Assembly: GCF_011046555.1 (NCBI RefSeq)
Contig: NZ_CP049246.1
Span: 2,356,001 to 2,420,000 of the forward strand
DNA length: 64,000 nt
Source: Sphingobacterium lactis
Lineage (GTDB): Bacteria > Bacteroidota > Bacteroidia > Sphingobacteriales > Sphingobacteriaceae
Direction: 5' to 3'
Position numbers and translations under genes: made by a program. The notes beneath the pieces are model-generated. The model did not search any database. It saw only the letters and a list, made by a program, of their open reading frames with translations, and had not been told where the DNA came from. Position 1 is the first letter of the stretch; every line of letters starts with the position of its first letter. This document shows positions 34,536-43,560 of the stretch, piece by piece.

Positions 34536-35495
34536 ATGAAAATAGCAATCATTGGTGGTTCTGGATTCGTTGGTACACAATTGATCCAGAAGCTTTCAGA
34601 ATCACCAAACCTAAGCCTTCTAAATATCGATAAACAACAGAGTGCAAAATTTCCTGAACTTACGCAAATCGGCAATGTGCTCGATAAGGATGGGCTGACT
34701 TCCTCCCTGAAGGGAGCAGATGTGGTTGTGCTGCTGGCAGCGGAACACCGCGATGATGTCACGCCGACGACTCTATATTATGACGTTAATGTCCAAGGTA
34801 TGCGCAATACGTTGGAAGCGATGGAAGCAAACGGAATTCATCGCATTATATTTACAAGCTCTGTTGCTATATACGGTCTGGATAAGGATAATCCTGATGA
34901 ATCATTTCCTGCTGACCCATTTAACCATTATGGCAAAAGTAAATGGGAAGCTGAACAGGTATTGCAAACCTGGTATACAACCCATGGCGATTGGAATATC
35001 AATGTGGTCCGACCGACCGTTATTTTTGGTGAAGGAAATCGTGGGAATGTATTTAATCTTTTGGCACAGATCGCGTCGGGAAAATTCATGATGATCGGCA
35101 ACGGAAAGAATGAAAAATCAATGTCCTACGTAGGAAATATTGTGGCTTTCTTAAAATATATGATTATGGATAAGACCACAGGATACAATGTTTACAATTA
35201 TGTGGATAAACCTGACTTCACAACAAATGATTTGGTGTACCACACTGGCAAAATATTGGGCAAAAACATTCCAACGACGCATATTCCTTATTTTTTGGGA
35301 ATGTTAGGCGGTTATGGATTTGATCTGCTTTCCTTTATTACCCGGAAGAAGATGACCATCAGTTCCGTACGTGTGAAGAAATTCTGTGCGGTGACGAAAT
35401 ATGATTCTACGAAGGCGATGTCCTCTGGTTTTTTTCCCCCATTTGCGATGGAAGAAGGTTTGCGACGCATGTTAAAGGCTGAATTTGGCAAATAG
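34536..35495 (+). CDS. NAD-dependent epimerase/dehydratase (extended SDR)
   Basis: A 319-residue nucleotide-sugar enzyme. IGGSGFVGTQL (6-16) binds NAD and the catalytic Ser109 and Tyr132-x3-Lys136 (HYGKSKWEAE) are intact. Its position next to the WecA-like gene suggests it prepares the first sugar, for example a UDP-HexNAc derivative, but the reaction cannot be read from sequence alone. Confidence 0.85.
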   Translation: MKIAIIGGSGFVGTQLIQKLSESPNLSLLNIDKQQSAKFPELTQIGNVLDKDGLTSSLKGADVVVLLAAEHRDDVTPTTLYYDVNVQGMRNTLEAMEANGIHRIIFTSSVAIYGLDKDNPDESFPADPFNHYGKSKWEAEQVLQTWYTTHGDWNINVVRPTVIFGEGNRGNVFNLLAQIASGKFMMIGNGKNEKSMSYVGNIVAFLKYMIMDKTTGYNVYNYVDKPDFTTNDLVYHTGKILGKNIPTTHIPYFLGMLGGYGFDLLSFITRKKMTISSVRVKKFCAVTKYDSTKAMSSGFFPPFAMEEGLRRMLKAEFGK

Positions 35496-35515
35496 GTGCT
35501 AGTTAAAGAATATAC

Positions 35516-36952
35516 ATGGAGTTAAAGAAACAAGCCGTTCATGGTGCCATTTGGGTATTTGCGGAGCAATTTGGCTCCCAATTGATCGGTTTTGTATTGA
35601 ATCTGATCCTAGCACGCATCCTATTGCCTTCGGATTTTGGTACCATTGCGCTATTTAGTATTGTGATGAGTATTGGTAATGTCCTGGTGCAAGGCGGAAT
35701 GAGCAGCAGCTTGATCCGAAATGCACAGAATGATGAGCGGGATTACTCGACTGTGTTCTGGTTTAATATCGCTTCAGCCGTACTCATATATCTGGTGGTC
35801 TACTTTATTGCACCACTTTTTGCACAATTTTTCGAGGTGGAGATTCTAACATCATTAATCCGTGTTTTCAGCCTTATTCTGATCATTGATTCCTTTGCGA
35901 TGGTGCAGGGGGTAAAATTCGTCAAGGAACTGGATTTCAAGAAGAATTTCAAGATACAGTTGCCTTCTTTGCTCATTGGTGGAGGTTGTGGGGTCTACTT
36001 TGCGATGAATGGGTATGGTGTCTGGTCCTTGGTCTATTATTCTTTAATCCAAAATTCCATATTTATGATCCAGCACTGGTTGTACAGCAGCTGGAGACCT
36101 TCATTTTCATTCGATATGCAGAAGTTCAAGTACCATTTTGGCTTTGGTGTCAACATGACGCTATCTGCATTATTAAATGTTGTTGTTGCAAATATTTACA
36201 CGATAATCCTTGGGAAGAAATTTTCACCTTCGATTTTAGGATATTACAATAGAGCGGATGGTTTAAAACAGCTTCCAATTAACAATATATCGAATACTCT
36301 GAATAAAGTTACTTTTCCATTATTTGCTGAAATTGGTGATGACAACATCAGGTTTCGTAATTCCTTTCGGGAATTACAAATGTTGGTCATGTTTATTGTT
36401 TCTCCTTTAGTAGGTATATTAATTGTAAGTGCTGAACCAATAATTCGTGTTTTGTATACCGAAAAATGGTTGCCAGCTGTTCCCTATTTACAAATACTAA
36501 GTTTAGCGGGGGTTTTTCAGCCCGTACAATCCTATAATCTAAATGTTCTTCAAATTAAAGGTCGTTCAGACTTGTTTTTAAAGCTTGAAGTTGTTAAAAA
36601 AATTATTATCGTTTTGGTGGTTGTTGTTAGTCTGCCATTTGGTCTATTTGCACTCGTTTGGGGACAGGTTTTAATTTCGATTTTAAGCTTATTTGTCAAT
36701 TCTTTTTACACTGGTAAGTTTATAAAGTATTCAATATTCGATCAAATAGTAGATTTATTGTTTAGTCTATTTCTTTCTTCTATAATCGGATTAATAATTT
36801 GGATTATTGATTTATACTATTTTCAATATTTATTAGATCTTGTAAGAATTGGCCTAATATCCTTAACCTTTTTAATTGTTTATTTTATTGTTTCTGTACT
36901 TCTTAAAAGGAATGAAATAAAATTGATTTATTCTCTAATAAAAAGAAAATGA
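35516..36952 (+). CDS. wzx: Wzx-type polysaccharide flippase (MOP/RfbX family)
   Basis: A 478-residue protein with 12-14 membrane helices. It starts MELKKQAVHGAIWVFAEQFGSQLIGF and carries ARILLPSDFGTIALF, typical of lipopolysaccharide biosynthesis exporters (Polysacc_synt_3). It flips undecaprenyl-linked repeat units to the periplasm. The gene changes base composition inside: the first half is about 45-50 percent GC and the last 700 bp only about 20-30 percent. The stop overlaps the next ATG by 4 bases. Confidence 0.88.
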   Translation: MELKKQAVHGAIWVFAEQFGSQLIGFVLNLILARILLPSDFGTIALFSIVMSIGNVLVQGGMSSSLIRNAQNDERDYSTVFWFNIASAVLIYLVVYFIAPLFAQFFEVEILTSLIRVFSLILIIDSFAMVQGVKFVKELDFKKNFKIQLPSLLIGGGCGVYFAMNGYGVWSLVYYSLIQNSIFMIQHWLYSSWRPSFSFDMQKFKYHFGFGVNMTLSALLNVVVANIYTIILGKKFSPSILGYYNRADGLKQLPINNISNTLNKVTFPLFAEIGDDNIRFRNSFRELQMLVMFIVSPLVGILIVSAEPIIRVLYTEKWLPAVPYLQILSLAGVFQPVQSYNLNVLQIKGRSDLFLKLEVVKKIIIVLVVVVSLPFGLFALVWGQVLISILSLFVNSFYTGKFIKYSIFDQIVDLLFSLFLSSIIGLIIWIIDLYYFQYLLDLVRIGLISLTFLIVYFIVSVLLKRNEIKLIYSLIKRK

Positions 36953-38022
36953 TTCCAATCACCAAACCATTTTTACCTCCAATTAGTGAGTTTGAAGAAT
37001 ATCTTTCTGGAATTTGGACCAGAGGATGGCTTACGAATATAGGTCCATTGGCAAGTAAATTAGAAATGGATTTGAAAAATTATTTAGGAGTAAAGCATCT
37101 TTTATATGTTACAAATGGCACTGTTGCCTTACAGATGGCTATTAAAGCACTGGATTTATCCGGAGAAATTATTACCACTCCATTTTCATTTGTAGCCACT
37201 ACATCTTCAATTGTTTGGGAGGGATGTAAACCTGTTTTTGTAGATATTGATAAAGAAACTTTAAATATTGATCCGACTAAAATTGAGTGTGCAATTACAC
37301 CACAAACTTCAGCAATCTTAGCAACCCATGTTTATGGCAACCCGTGTAACATTGAAGCTATTGAGGTAATTGCAAAGAAACATAATTTAAAGGTTATCTA
37401 TGACGGAGCACATGCATTTGGAGTTTCTCTCAATGGCAAATCAATATTTGAGTATGGAGATATTACTACGTGTAGTCTGCATGCCACCAAGTTGTATCAC
37501 ACTGTGGAGGGTGGATTAATAATCACACAGAATCAGGATTTGTATAACAAAATGGCATCCATTCGTAATTTTGGTATTTCAGGTTTCGACTCCTTTCAAG
37601 AATTGGGAATTAATGGTAAAAATTCGGAGTTTCATGCTGCAATGGGTCTTGCTAATTTAAAATGGATAAACCGAATTATTGATAAAAGAAAAACAATTAT
37701 CGAGTTATATGAAAAAAATTTGGTTGGATTAGACGCTAAGAGTCAATTGTGGATGGAGGGAGTTATTAGTAATGGTGCTTATTTTCCGATTATTTTAGAT
37801 TCTGAAAATCAGTTGCTGAAAATAAAAAAAGCGCTTGAAGATAGAGAAATATTTACAAGAAGATATTTTTATCCAAGTTTAGCAAAAAGCTTGCCCTACT
37901 TGGATTCTGTTAAAATGCCTGTTACCGAGGATATTGCTCAAAGGATATTATGTTTACCTATATTTTTTGAATTGACAGAGGAAGATATCGATATGGTATG
38001 TAGAATTATTTTACAAACCTAA
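36949..38022 (+). CDS. DegT/DnrJ/EryC1-family sugar aminotransferase
   Basis: A 357-residue PLP aminotransferase that makes amino sugars from nucleotide-linked keto-sugars. YVTNGTVALQMA binds the cofactor phosphate, Asp152 (YDGAHAFG) pairs with the pyridine nitrogen and Lys181 (SLHATKLYHTVEGG) is the Schiff-base residue. It overlaps wzx by ATGA and lies in the same AT-rich block. With WbqC and GNAT genes next to it, it probably forms an N-acylated amino-sugar module. Confidence 0.88.
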   Translation: MIPITKPFLPPISEFEEYLSGIWTRGWLTNIGPLASKLEMDLKNYLGVKHLLYVTNGTVALQMAIKALDLSGEIITTPFSFVATTSSIVWEGCKPVFVDIDKETLNIDPTKIECAITPQTSAILATHVYGNPCNIEAIEVIAKKHNLKVIYDGAHAFGVSLNGKSIFEYGDITTCSLHATKLYHTVEGGLIITQNQDLYNKMASIRNFGISGFDSFQELGINGKNSEFHAAMGLANLKWINRIIDKRKTIIELYEKNLVGLDAKSQLWMEGVISNGAYFPIILDSENQLLKIKKALEDREIFTRRYFYPSLAKSLPYLDSVKMPVTEDIAQRILCLPIFFELTEEDIDMVCRIILQT

Positions 38023-38101
38023 AATACTTAAGTACCAATTTTAATTTAAAAACAATACTGGACGAGCGACTTTTAATTTTTTGTTAAAATGAATGTTTTT
38101 T

Positions 38102-38821
38102 ATGAAAAGTACATTTATTGGCATAATGCAGCCTTATTTTTTTCCTTATTTAGGTTATTTTAGTTTAATAAAGCATACAGACATATTTATTTTGTTGGAT
38201 GAGGTTCAGTTTATTAGGCATGGATGGATTGAAAGAAATAGAATACTTAAAGAGAAAGAAGGTTGGGTTTATATCAAAGCACCTTTAAAGAAGGAGGGTC
38301 GATCTACATTGATTAAGGATTGCGTGTTGGATAATACAATTCCATGGCGCGAAAAGATATTAAGCCAATGTCGTTTCTATAAAAAGATTGCTCCGAATTA
38401 TAAAGAAGTTATGGATCTGATGAATGGCATTTTTTCACAGGACTTTAATTGCATTACTAGTTTGAACAAGCATGTCTTGACTGAAATTTGCCGTTATATT
38501 GGGATAGAATGTGAGTTTCACGTTTTTTCGGAGATGAACTTGAACATTCAGCAACCCGCGGCTGCAGATGAATGGGCATTGAATATTTGCCAGGTCATGG
38601 GAAGCAACATCACTTATGTCAATCCAATTGGAGGTATGGCATTTATGGATAGAAAGAAATATGCAGAACAAGGTGTGGATCTCTATTTTCATCAGGTGCA
38701 CTTAGAAAGTTATAAACAAGGATATCGAGATTTTGAACCTGGGTTGTCAATTTTGGATGTACTGATGTTCAATTCGACAGATTCCATACATTCGATGTTA
38801 GATCATTATGAATTAGTTTAA
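38102..38821 (+). CDS. WbqC-family protein
   Basis: About 239 residues from the ATG at 38102; an ATG 9 bases upstream is the alternative. It has the WbqC signature IGIMQPYFFPYLGYFSLI, then LDEVQFIRHGWIERNRI and a C-terminal QVHLESYKQGYRDFEPGLSILDVLM. WbqC-like proteins occur in O-antigen and capsule loci and are thought to modify amino sugars, but the chemistry is unproven. Set between DegT and GNAT genes. Confidence 0.85.
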   Translation: MKSTFIGIMQPYFFPYLGYFSLIKHTDIFILLDEVQFIRHGWIERNRILKEKEGWVYIKAPLKKEGRSTLIKDCVLDNTIPWREKILSQCRFYKKIAPNYKEVMDLMNGIFSQDFNCITSLNKHVLTEICRYIGIECEFHVFSEMNLNIQQPAAADEWALNICQVMGSNITYVNPIGGMAFMDRKKYAEQGVDLYFHQVHLESYKQGYRDFEPGLSILDVLMFNSTDSIHSMLDHYELV

Positions 38822-38824
38822 AAC

Positions 38825-39235
38825 ATGACGCAAAGAGTAATTAATCTGCTTAATCAGTACAATTCACCTTTAAAGGGGATTTATATTTCACAAAGAGTCA
38901 TTCCTTATGTGCAAAAATTAGAATCCTTCGCGAGTTTTATCTATAAGATGCAGGGGCAGGATTTGTTAGGATTCATTGCCTATTATCATAATGATCCTTC
39001 GAAAAATCTTGCTTTTTTATCGATGTTATTGGTTGATGAGCACTATCAATCCAATGGTATTGGCTCATGGTTAATGAGTCGCTGTATTACGCATTTGGAT
39101 GAGGATGGTTTTCAAAGGATTCAACTGGAGGTGTTAAAAGATAACGATAGAGCCTTACATCTCTATCAAAAATTTGGATTTAAGATATTAGAAGATAGGG
39201 AGCGCTTATTTTTAATGGAGAGATGCAGAAATTAA
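38825..39235 (+). CDS. GNAT-family N-acetyltransferase
   Basis: A 136-residue GNAT protein. The acetyl-CoA motif A is seen as LLVDEHYQSNGIGSWLMSRCI and motif B as DNDRALHLYQKFGFKIL. It probably acylates the amino sugar made by the aminotransferase two genes upstream. It begins 3 bases after the wbqC-like stop and overlaps the following glycosyltransferase start by 13 bases. Confidence 0.85.
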   Translation: MTQRVINLLNQYNSPLKGIYISQRVIPYVQKLESFASFIYKMQGQDLLGFIAYYHNDPSKNLAFLSMLLVDEHYQSNGIGSWLMSRCITHLDEDGFQRIQLEVLKDNDRALHLYQKFGFKILEDRERLFLMERCRN

Positions 39236-40137
39236 AGAACAGGCCGGATGTCTCCGTAGTGATGATTACTTGGGGACATGAAAAATTTATAGAGCAAGCT
39301 ATCGAAGGTGTGCTCAATCAATCTTTCGATGGACGTATTGAGCTATTGATTTCCAATGATTGTTCGCCTGATAATACCAATCAGGTGATTACTTCTTATT
39401 TAGCGAATCGTCCTGTTCCACCCCATATTGAAATCAGGTATTTCAATCATAATAAAAACAGAGGCTCCATGAAAAATTTTATTTGGACAATTTGTAAGTC
39501 AGAAGGAAGTTACATTGCTATGTGTGAAGGTGATGACTATTGGACCGACCCTGAAAAAATTCAAAAACAGGTGAATTTTTTGAGAGAAAATCAAGATTGT
39601 AATTTGGTGTACCACCGCGTGATGCTTTGTCATGAGGATGGTAGTCTGAAGGAAGAAGATTTAAATACGGCAAATGAAAGTTACAAGCGTTCGGTTGAGG
39701 AACTCGCTGAGAAGGGCAATTTCATGCATACCGCATCTGTCATGTTTCGAAATAATATTGAATTTCCTGAAAATCTTGAATTCAGTCATATAGGCGATTA
39801 TCCTATATGGTTTTTAAATGGTGAAGTTGGTAAATTTGGTTATCTTCCTGAATTTATGGGAGTTTATCGTCTGTGGGGTGGGTCTATATGGGGAACTAAG
39901 GGGCTATCCTATAAAGGATTAAATTGGTTAGGTGTATTGAGTGGCCTTGTGAAGTATACTCGAGATAAAAATCTCAAAAAACTATTGAAGTTACAGGCTA
40001 CCAATGTGTTTACCTGGATTAGTTTCCGGGAATTAGACCGGAAGCAGAAGTTCCGTTTGCTTCGCTATATCTTTCAATTAAAACCTTCTTTACTCGCACA
40101 AATGGTAGGAAAAGCAATGGGTAAATATAATAAGTAA
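39223..40137 (+). CDS. Glycosyltransferase family 2
   Basis: A 304-residue GT-A enzyme. VSVVMITWGHEKFIEQAIEGVLNQ opens the nucleotide-binding fold, LLISNDCSPD follows and CEGDDYWTDPEKIQKQV holds the DxD-like metal site. There is no membrane anchor. It adds one sugar to the lipid-linked repeat unit; donor and linkage are unknown. Overlap with the GNAT gene shows co-translation. Confidence 0.88.
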   Translation: MQKLKNRPDVSVVMITWGHEKFIEQAIEGVLNQSFDGRIELLISNDCSPDNTNQVITSYLANRPVPPHIEIRYFNHNKNRGSMKNFIWTICKSEGSYIAMCEGDDYWTDPEKIQKQVNFLRENQDCNLVYHRVMLCHEDGSLKEEDLNTANESYKRSVEELAEKGNFMHTASVMFRNNIEFPENLEFSHIGDYPIWFLNGEVGKFGYLPEFMGVYRLWGGSIWGTKGLSYKGLNWLGVLSGLVKYTRDKNLKKLLKLQATNVFTWISFRELDRKQKFRLLRYIFQLKPSLLAQMVGKAMGKYNK

Positions 40138-40140
40138 ATA

Positions 40141-41106
40141 ATGACCATGGAGAATACAGATCCTTTTGTTTCATTCGTATTACCTGCGTATAAGCAACAA
40201 TTCTTGGCAGCGGCCATTCAGAGCATATTGGATCAGCGGTATGCAAATTTTGAATTGATTATCGTTGATGATGCCTCTCCAGAAAATCTTGCTGCTGTGG
40301 TTGCAGAATTTACAGATCCAAGGATTCGTTTTTACAGCAATGAGCAAAATATTGGAGGCAAGGATTTGGTGCGCAATTGGAATCAATGTCTAACGCATGC
40401 AACAGGTGAATGGGTCGTATTGGCTTCTGATGATGATATCTATTCGCCATTTTTCTTAGAAAAGCTTCTGGCTTTAAACAAACGGTTTCCCAACTTAGAT
40501 CTCTTTTATTGTCGATTTCATACAATAGATAGTTTTGGTGAAACTGTTTCCTATTCGGAACCATGCTTAACGTATGAAACAGCAGAGGAATTTATTTTCT
40601 TTAATTTGATTCAGCGGAGGCAACAGGTGGCCCCCAATTTTATGTTTCGTCGAACTGCGATTGAACAAATTGGAGGTTTTGTAAATTTACCATTGGCATG
40701 GGGGGCTGATGATGCCACATGGTGCACATTAACCTTAGGTAAGGGAGCTGCTTATTGTGAAGATGTCCTCTTTCAATGGCGCTTTTCAGGGGCAAATATC
40801 AGCTCTCAGAAAAGTAATCTGATCGAAAAATCAAGATCCAGGCTGTTGTTCCTGGATTACTGCAGGGATAAAATTATACCATCATTAAGAGAGGATAATG
40901 CGGTGTCTGCGTATTACGCTAAGTTGATCCGCTTTCATTACGAAAATTCGTTCAAAGGCGAAATTATACATGCCCTTTCGCATGCAAAAAGCTTCAAAAT
41001 TGCCTATAAATCCTTTCAGTCTAAACCTATCCGGTCTTTTATCGGGTTAATTGGCTATGTAAAGATGATGGTCAACATTGTATACTTTAAACTTAGTGGC
41101 AAATAA
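40141..41106 (+). CDS. Glycosyltransferase family 2 (copy A of a duplicated pair)
   Basis: A 321-residue GT-A enzyme with SFVLPAYKQQFLAAAIQSIL, ELIIVDDASPENL and a VLASDDDIYSPF metal-binding segment. It is clearly similar throughout the catalytic domain to the glycosyltransferase at 41678 (same LPAYK, QSILDQ, DDxSPE order), so the two arose by duplication with an acetyltransferase gene between them. The C-terminal part differs, as expected for acceptor divergence. Confidence 0.88.
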   Translation: MTMENTDPFVSFVLPAYKQQFLAAAIQSILDQRYANFELIIVDDASPENLAAVVAEFTDPRIRFYSNEQNIGGKDLVRNWNQCLTHATGEWVVLASDDDIYSPFFLEKLLALNKRFPNLDLFYCRFHTIDSFGETVSYSEPCLTYETAEEFIFFNLIQRRQQVAPNFMFRRTAIEQIGGFVNLPLAWGADDATWCTLTLGKGAAYCEDVLFQWRFSGANISSQKSNLIEKSRSRLLFLDYCRDKIIPSLREDNAVSAYYAKLIRFHYENSFKGEIIHALSHAKSFKIAYKSFQSKPIRSFIGLIGYVKMMVNIVYFKLSGK

Positions 41107-41128
41107 ATGCCGAGAAAGGAATAGGGTT

Positions 41129-41665
41129 ATGGGAAATAAAAATCAGTATATAAAAGGCGACCGAATCGCATATTATCCAATTCTATCGAAAAAAAATCTA
41201 TTGGATTGGCTGTTCAGTACGGAACAATATTGGATTCGGAAATTTTTAATTGCCCTTCGCTCCGAGGAATATTATACATTCAAGGAGCCAAATAAATTAT
41301 TGAAGTTTTATTATTTCCGACGGAAGAATATCATCGGTCGTAAATTGGGTTTTTTTATTCCCGCAGGATGTTTTGATTTGGGATTACATATTTCGCATTA
41401 TGGATCGATTATTATCAATCCGAAGGCTCGCATCGGTAAGAATTGCACTATCCATGGCAATTGCTGTATCGGGAATCGGGGGGATGACGCTTCTACCTCG
41501 CCTATTTTAGGTGAAAATATTGATTTAGGCCAGGGAGCACAAGTTCTGGGTGCAATACGTATCGCCAATGGAGCTAAAATTGGAGCCGGGTCTATTGTAT
41601 TGCATAGCATTGAAAAGGAAAATGCTGTAGTTGTTGGGATCCCCGGAAAAATTATGGGGTTATAA
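41129..41665 (+). CDS. Serine-acetyltransferase-like hexapeptide acyltransferase
   Basis: A protein of about 178 residues from the ATG at 41129, preceded by AGGAATAGGG as a plausible ribosome site; a longer reading overlapping the upstream gene is less likely. The C-terminal half is a left-handed beta-helix of hexapeptide repeats (INPKARIGKNCTIHGNCCIG, LGENIDLGQGAQVLG, KIGAGSIVL) ending in VVGIPGKIMG. It is similar to CysE-like O-acetyltransferases in glycan loci and probably decorates a sugar. Confidence 0.82.
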   Translation: MGNKNQYIKGDRIAYYPILSKKNLLDWLFSTEQYWIRKFLIALRSEEYYTFKEPNKLLKFYYFRRKNIIGRKLGFFIPAGCFDLGLHISHYGSIIINPKARIGKNCTIHGNCCIGNRGDDASTSPILGENIDLGQGAQVLGAIRIANGAKIGAGSIVLHSIEKENAVVVGIPGKIMGL

Positions 41666-41677
41666 TTTTTGCTACCT

Positions 41678-42598
41678 ATGTTAATATCTTTCATATTACC
41701 CGCTTATAAAATGCAATTTTTAGCATCAGCGATCCAAAGTATTTTGGATCAGGAATATGGGGATTTTGAATTGATTGTCATTGATGATCATTCGCCTGAA
41801 GACCTGAGGAGTGTGGTGGAAGCATTTGATGATTCTCGCATTCAATATCGAAATGAAAGGAATTTTGGAGGAACGGACTTGGTGGGACAATGGAGTAAGT
41901 GCATTCAATTTGCAAAAGGAAAATATTTGATTCTAGCTGATGATGATGATCTATATACACCAACTTTTCTTACAGAAATTATTCGCCTGATCAAAAAATA
42001 TCCAGGAGTAGATCTATTGCGATCTAGAGTCGAATTAATCAATGATCGGGGTGACATGATTGGTATCGATAATGTGATGTCTGAATACATAAGCCAAGTT
42101 GAATTTACGTATAATTGGCTTCGGGGCATTCCCTTCATATGTATCGGTAATTATGTGTTCAGGACGAAAGTTATTCAGGAAAAGCTCTTTGATCAATTGC
42201 CATTTGCATTTGGTTCTGATATTACCTCAGTATTGAAAATGGCAGCAAAAGGAATGGTGAATACTTGCGAAATGCTTTTTAAATTTCGTATTTCATCCTT
42301 TCAGTTATCAAGCGATACGAGCAAATATTCGCACAAGATCGACGCAATTTCTAAGCTTTATAAAATGGTGGATCAAATCGATTACCCTAATCCCCAAAAT
42401 GCTGTTCAGGAATATTGTTATCATGAAATTCAGTGGGAGCATTTGTATCGAAAATGTATTTATGACTATTATAATGTTGCCGTTAAGTATTTGCCTTTTA
42501 AGAAGATGGGCTTAATCAATTCATGTGTTTTATTAAAACCTAAAGATAAGTACTTGATGTACGCACGATTTATTATTGATAAAGTGTTCAAGCGATAA
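41678..42598 (+). CDS. Glycosyltransferase family 2 (copy B of a duplicated pair)
   Basis: A protein of about 306 residues from the ATG at 41678; a TTG three codons earlier is also open. SFILPAYKMQFLASAIQSIL, ELIVIDDHSPEDL and ILADDDDLYTP line up with the neighbour at 40141. A conserved GG(K/T)DLV-x2-W motif is shared as well. It probably uses a related donor on a different acceptor of the repeat unit. Confidence 0.88.
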   Translation: MLISFILPAYKMQFLASAIQSILDQEYGDFELIVIDDHSPEDLRSVVEAFDDSRIQYRNERNFGGTDLVGQWSKCIQFAKGKYLILADDDDLYTPTFLTEIIRLIKKYPGVDLLRSRVELINDRGDMIGIDNVMSEYISQVEFTYNWLRGIPFICIGNYVFRTKVIQEKLFDQLPFAFGSDITSVLKMAAKGMVNTCEMLFKFRISSFQLSSDTSKYSHKIDAISKLYKMVDQIDYPNPQNAVQEYCYHEIQWEHLYRKCIYDYYNVAVKYLPFKKMGLINSCVLLKPKDKYLMYARFIIDKVFKR

Positions 42599-42612
42599 AT
42601 ATTTACCGAATT

Positions 42613-43560
42613 ATGAAAGAAAGAATACACTTAGTCGTCGCTTTTACAGAGAACTATTTTGTTCCAGCAGCCACCTGTATTACATCGATCTTAAGAAATG
42701 CAGAAAATAGCCATCTCTTTGAGGTAATCTGTTTGTTGACAAAAGATTTGCCTGTTCATATGAAACAATTGCTTGAGCAAATTGACCCGACAAGGCTTTC
42801 TTTCCGTTATATCAATCTCGATGGACAGTTGGCTGGGGTATACGTAGATGAGCGCTACACGATAGCAGCTTCTTTTCGTCTATTGTTGCCGGAACTGCTT
42901 AAAGAATACGACAAGGTGATTTATTTGGACTGTGATATTATTGTCCGTCAGGATTTGGGCCAATTATACCAGCAAGTTGATCTTGGGGATAATTATTTGG
43001 CAGCTGTATTTGAAGCAGCCTTGCCGCATCAAATTGAATACCTTGAACGGATCGGTTGTCAACCGGGTTACTATTTCAATTCCGGGTTTTTGCTCATGAA
43101 TTTGGCCTTGATGCGGAAAGATGGTCTGACGCAGAAATTGATCGATGCCCTAAAGGTTCCTTATTTACAGTTTCCAGATCAAGATGTATTGAATATCCTC
43201 TGTCAGGGGCGTGTACATGGACTGTCGCCGGTATACAACAGCATTCGAACTTTCTTTTTGCCACAATTTAAAAAGGAATTCGTAAATCGATACAGCGAAA
43301 AAGAATGGGATCTGGTGCAATATAGTGGTACCATTCATTATACCGGAGGAAAACCTTGGAACGAATTTACCATCAAATTTGGCGAATGGTGGGCCTGTTA
43401 TTTCAAACTTCCAAAAGCTTTAAGAGCACAATGGACACCATCACCTACCGTTTTAAGAATGGGAAGGATACATTCGATTCCTATCCTTAATTCATTCTTC
43501 TTGAGTGTTATTAATACCTATAGATCAATTAAAAACTTTATAGCTACACGAAATGAATAA
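42613..43560 (+). CDS. Glycosyltransferase family 8
   Basis: A 315-residue retaining GT8 enzyme (LgtC/RfaJ-like). The N-terminus is HLVVAFTENYFVPAATCITSI, the metal site is VIYLDCDIIV (Asp106-x-Asp108), and FNSGFLLMNL, FPDQDVLN and HYTGGKPW complete the family set. Likely donors are UDP-glucose or UDP-galactose. It overlaps the acyltransferase start by 8 bases. Confidence 0.9.
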   Translation: MKERIHLVVAFTENYFVPAATCITSILRNAENSHLFEVICLLTKDLPVHMKQLLEQIDPTRLSFRYINLDGQLAGVYVDERYTIAASFRLLLPELLKEYDKVIYLDCDIIVRQDLGQLYQQVDLGDNYLAAVFEAALPHQIEYLERIGCQPGYYFNSGFLLMNLALMRKDGLTQKLIDALKVPYLQFPDQDVLNILCQGRVHGLSPVYNSIRTFFLPQFKKEFVNRYSEKEWDLVQYSGTIHYTGGKPWNEFTIKFGEWWACYFKLPKALRAQWTPSPTVLRMGRIHSIPILNSFFLSVINTYRSIKNFIATRNE

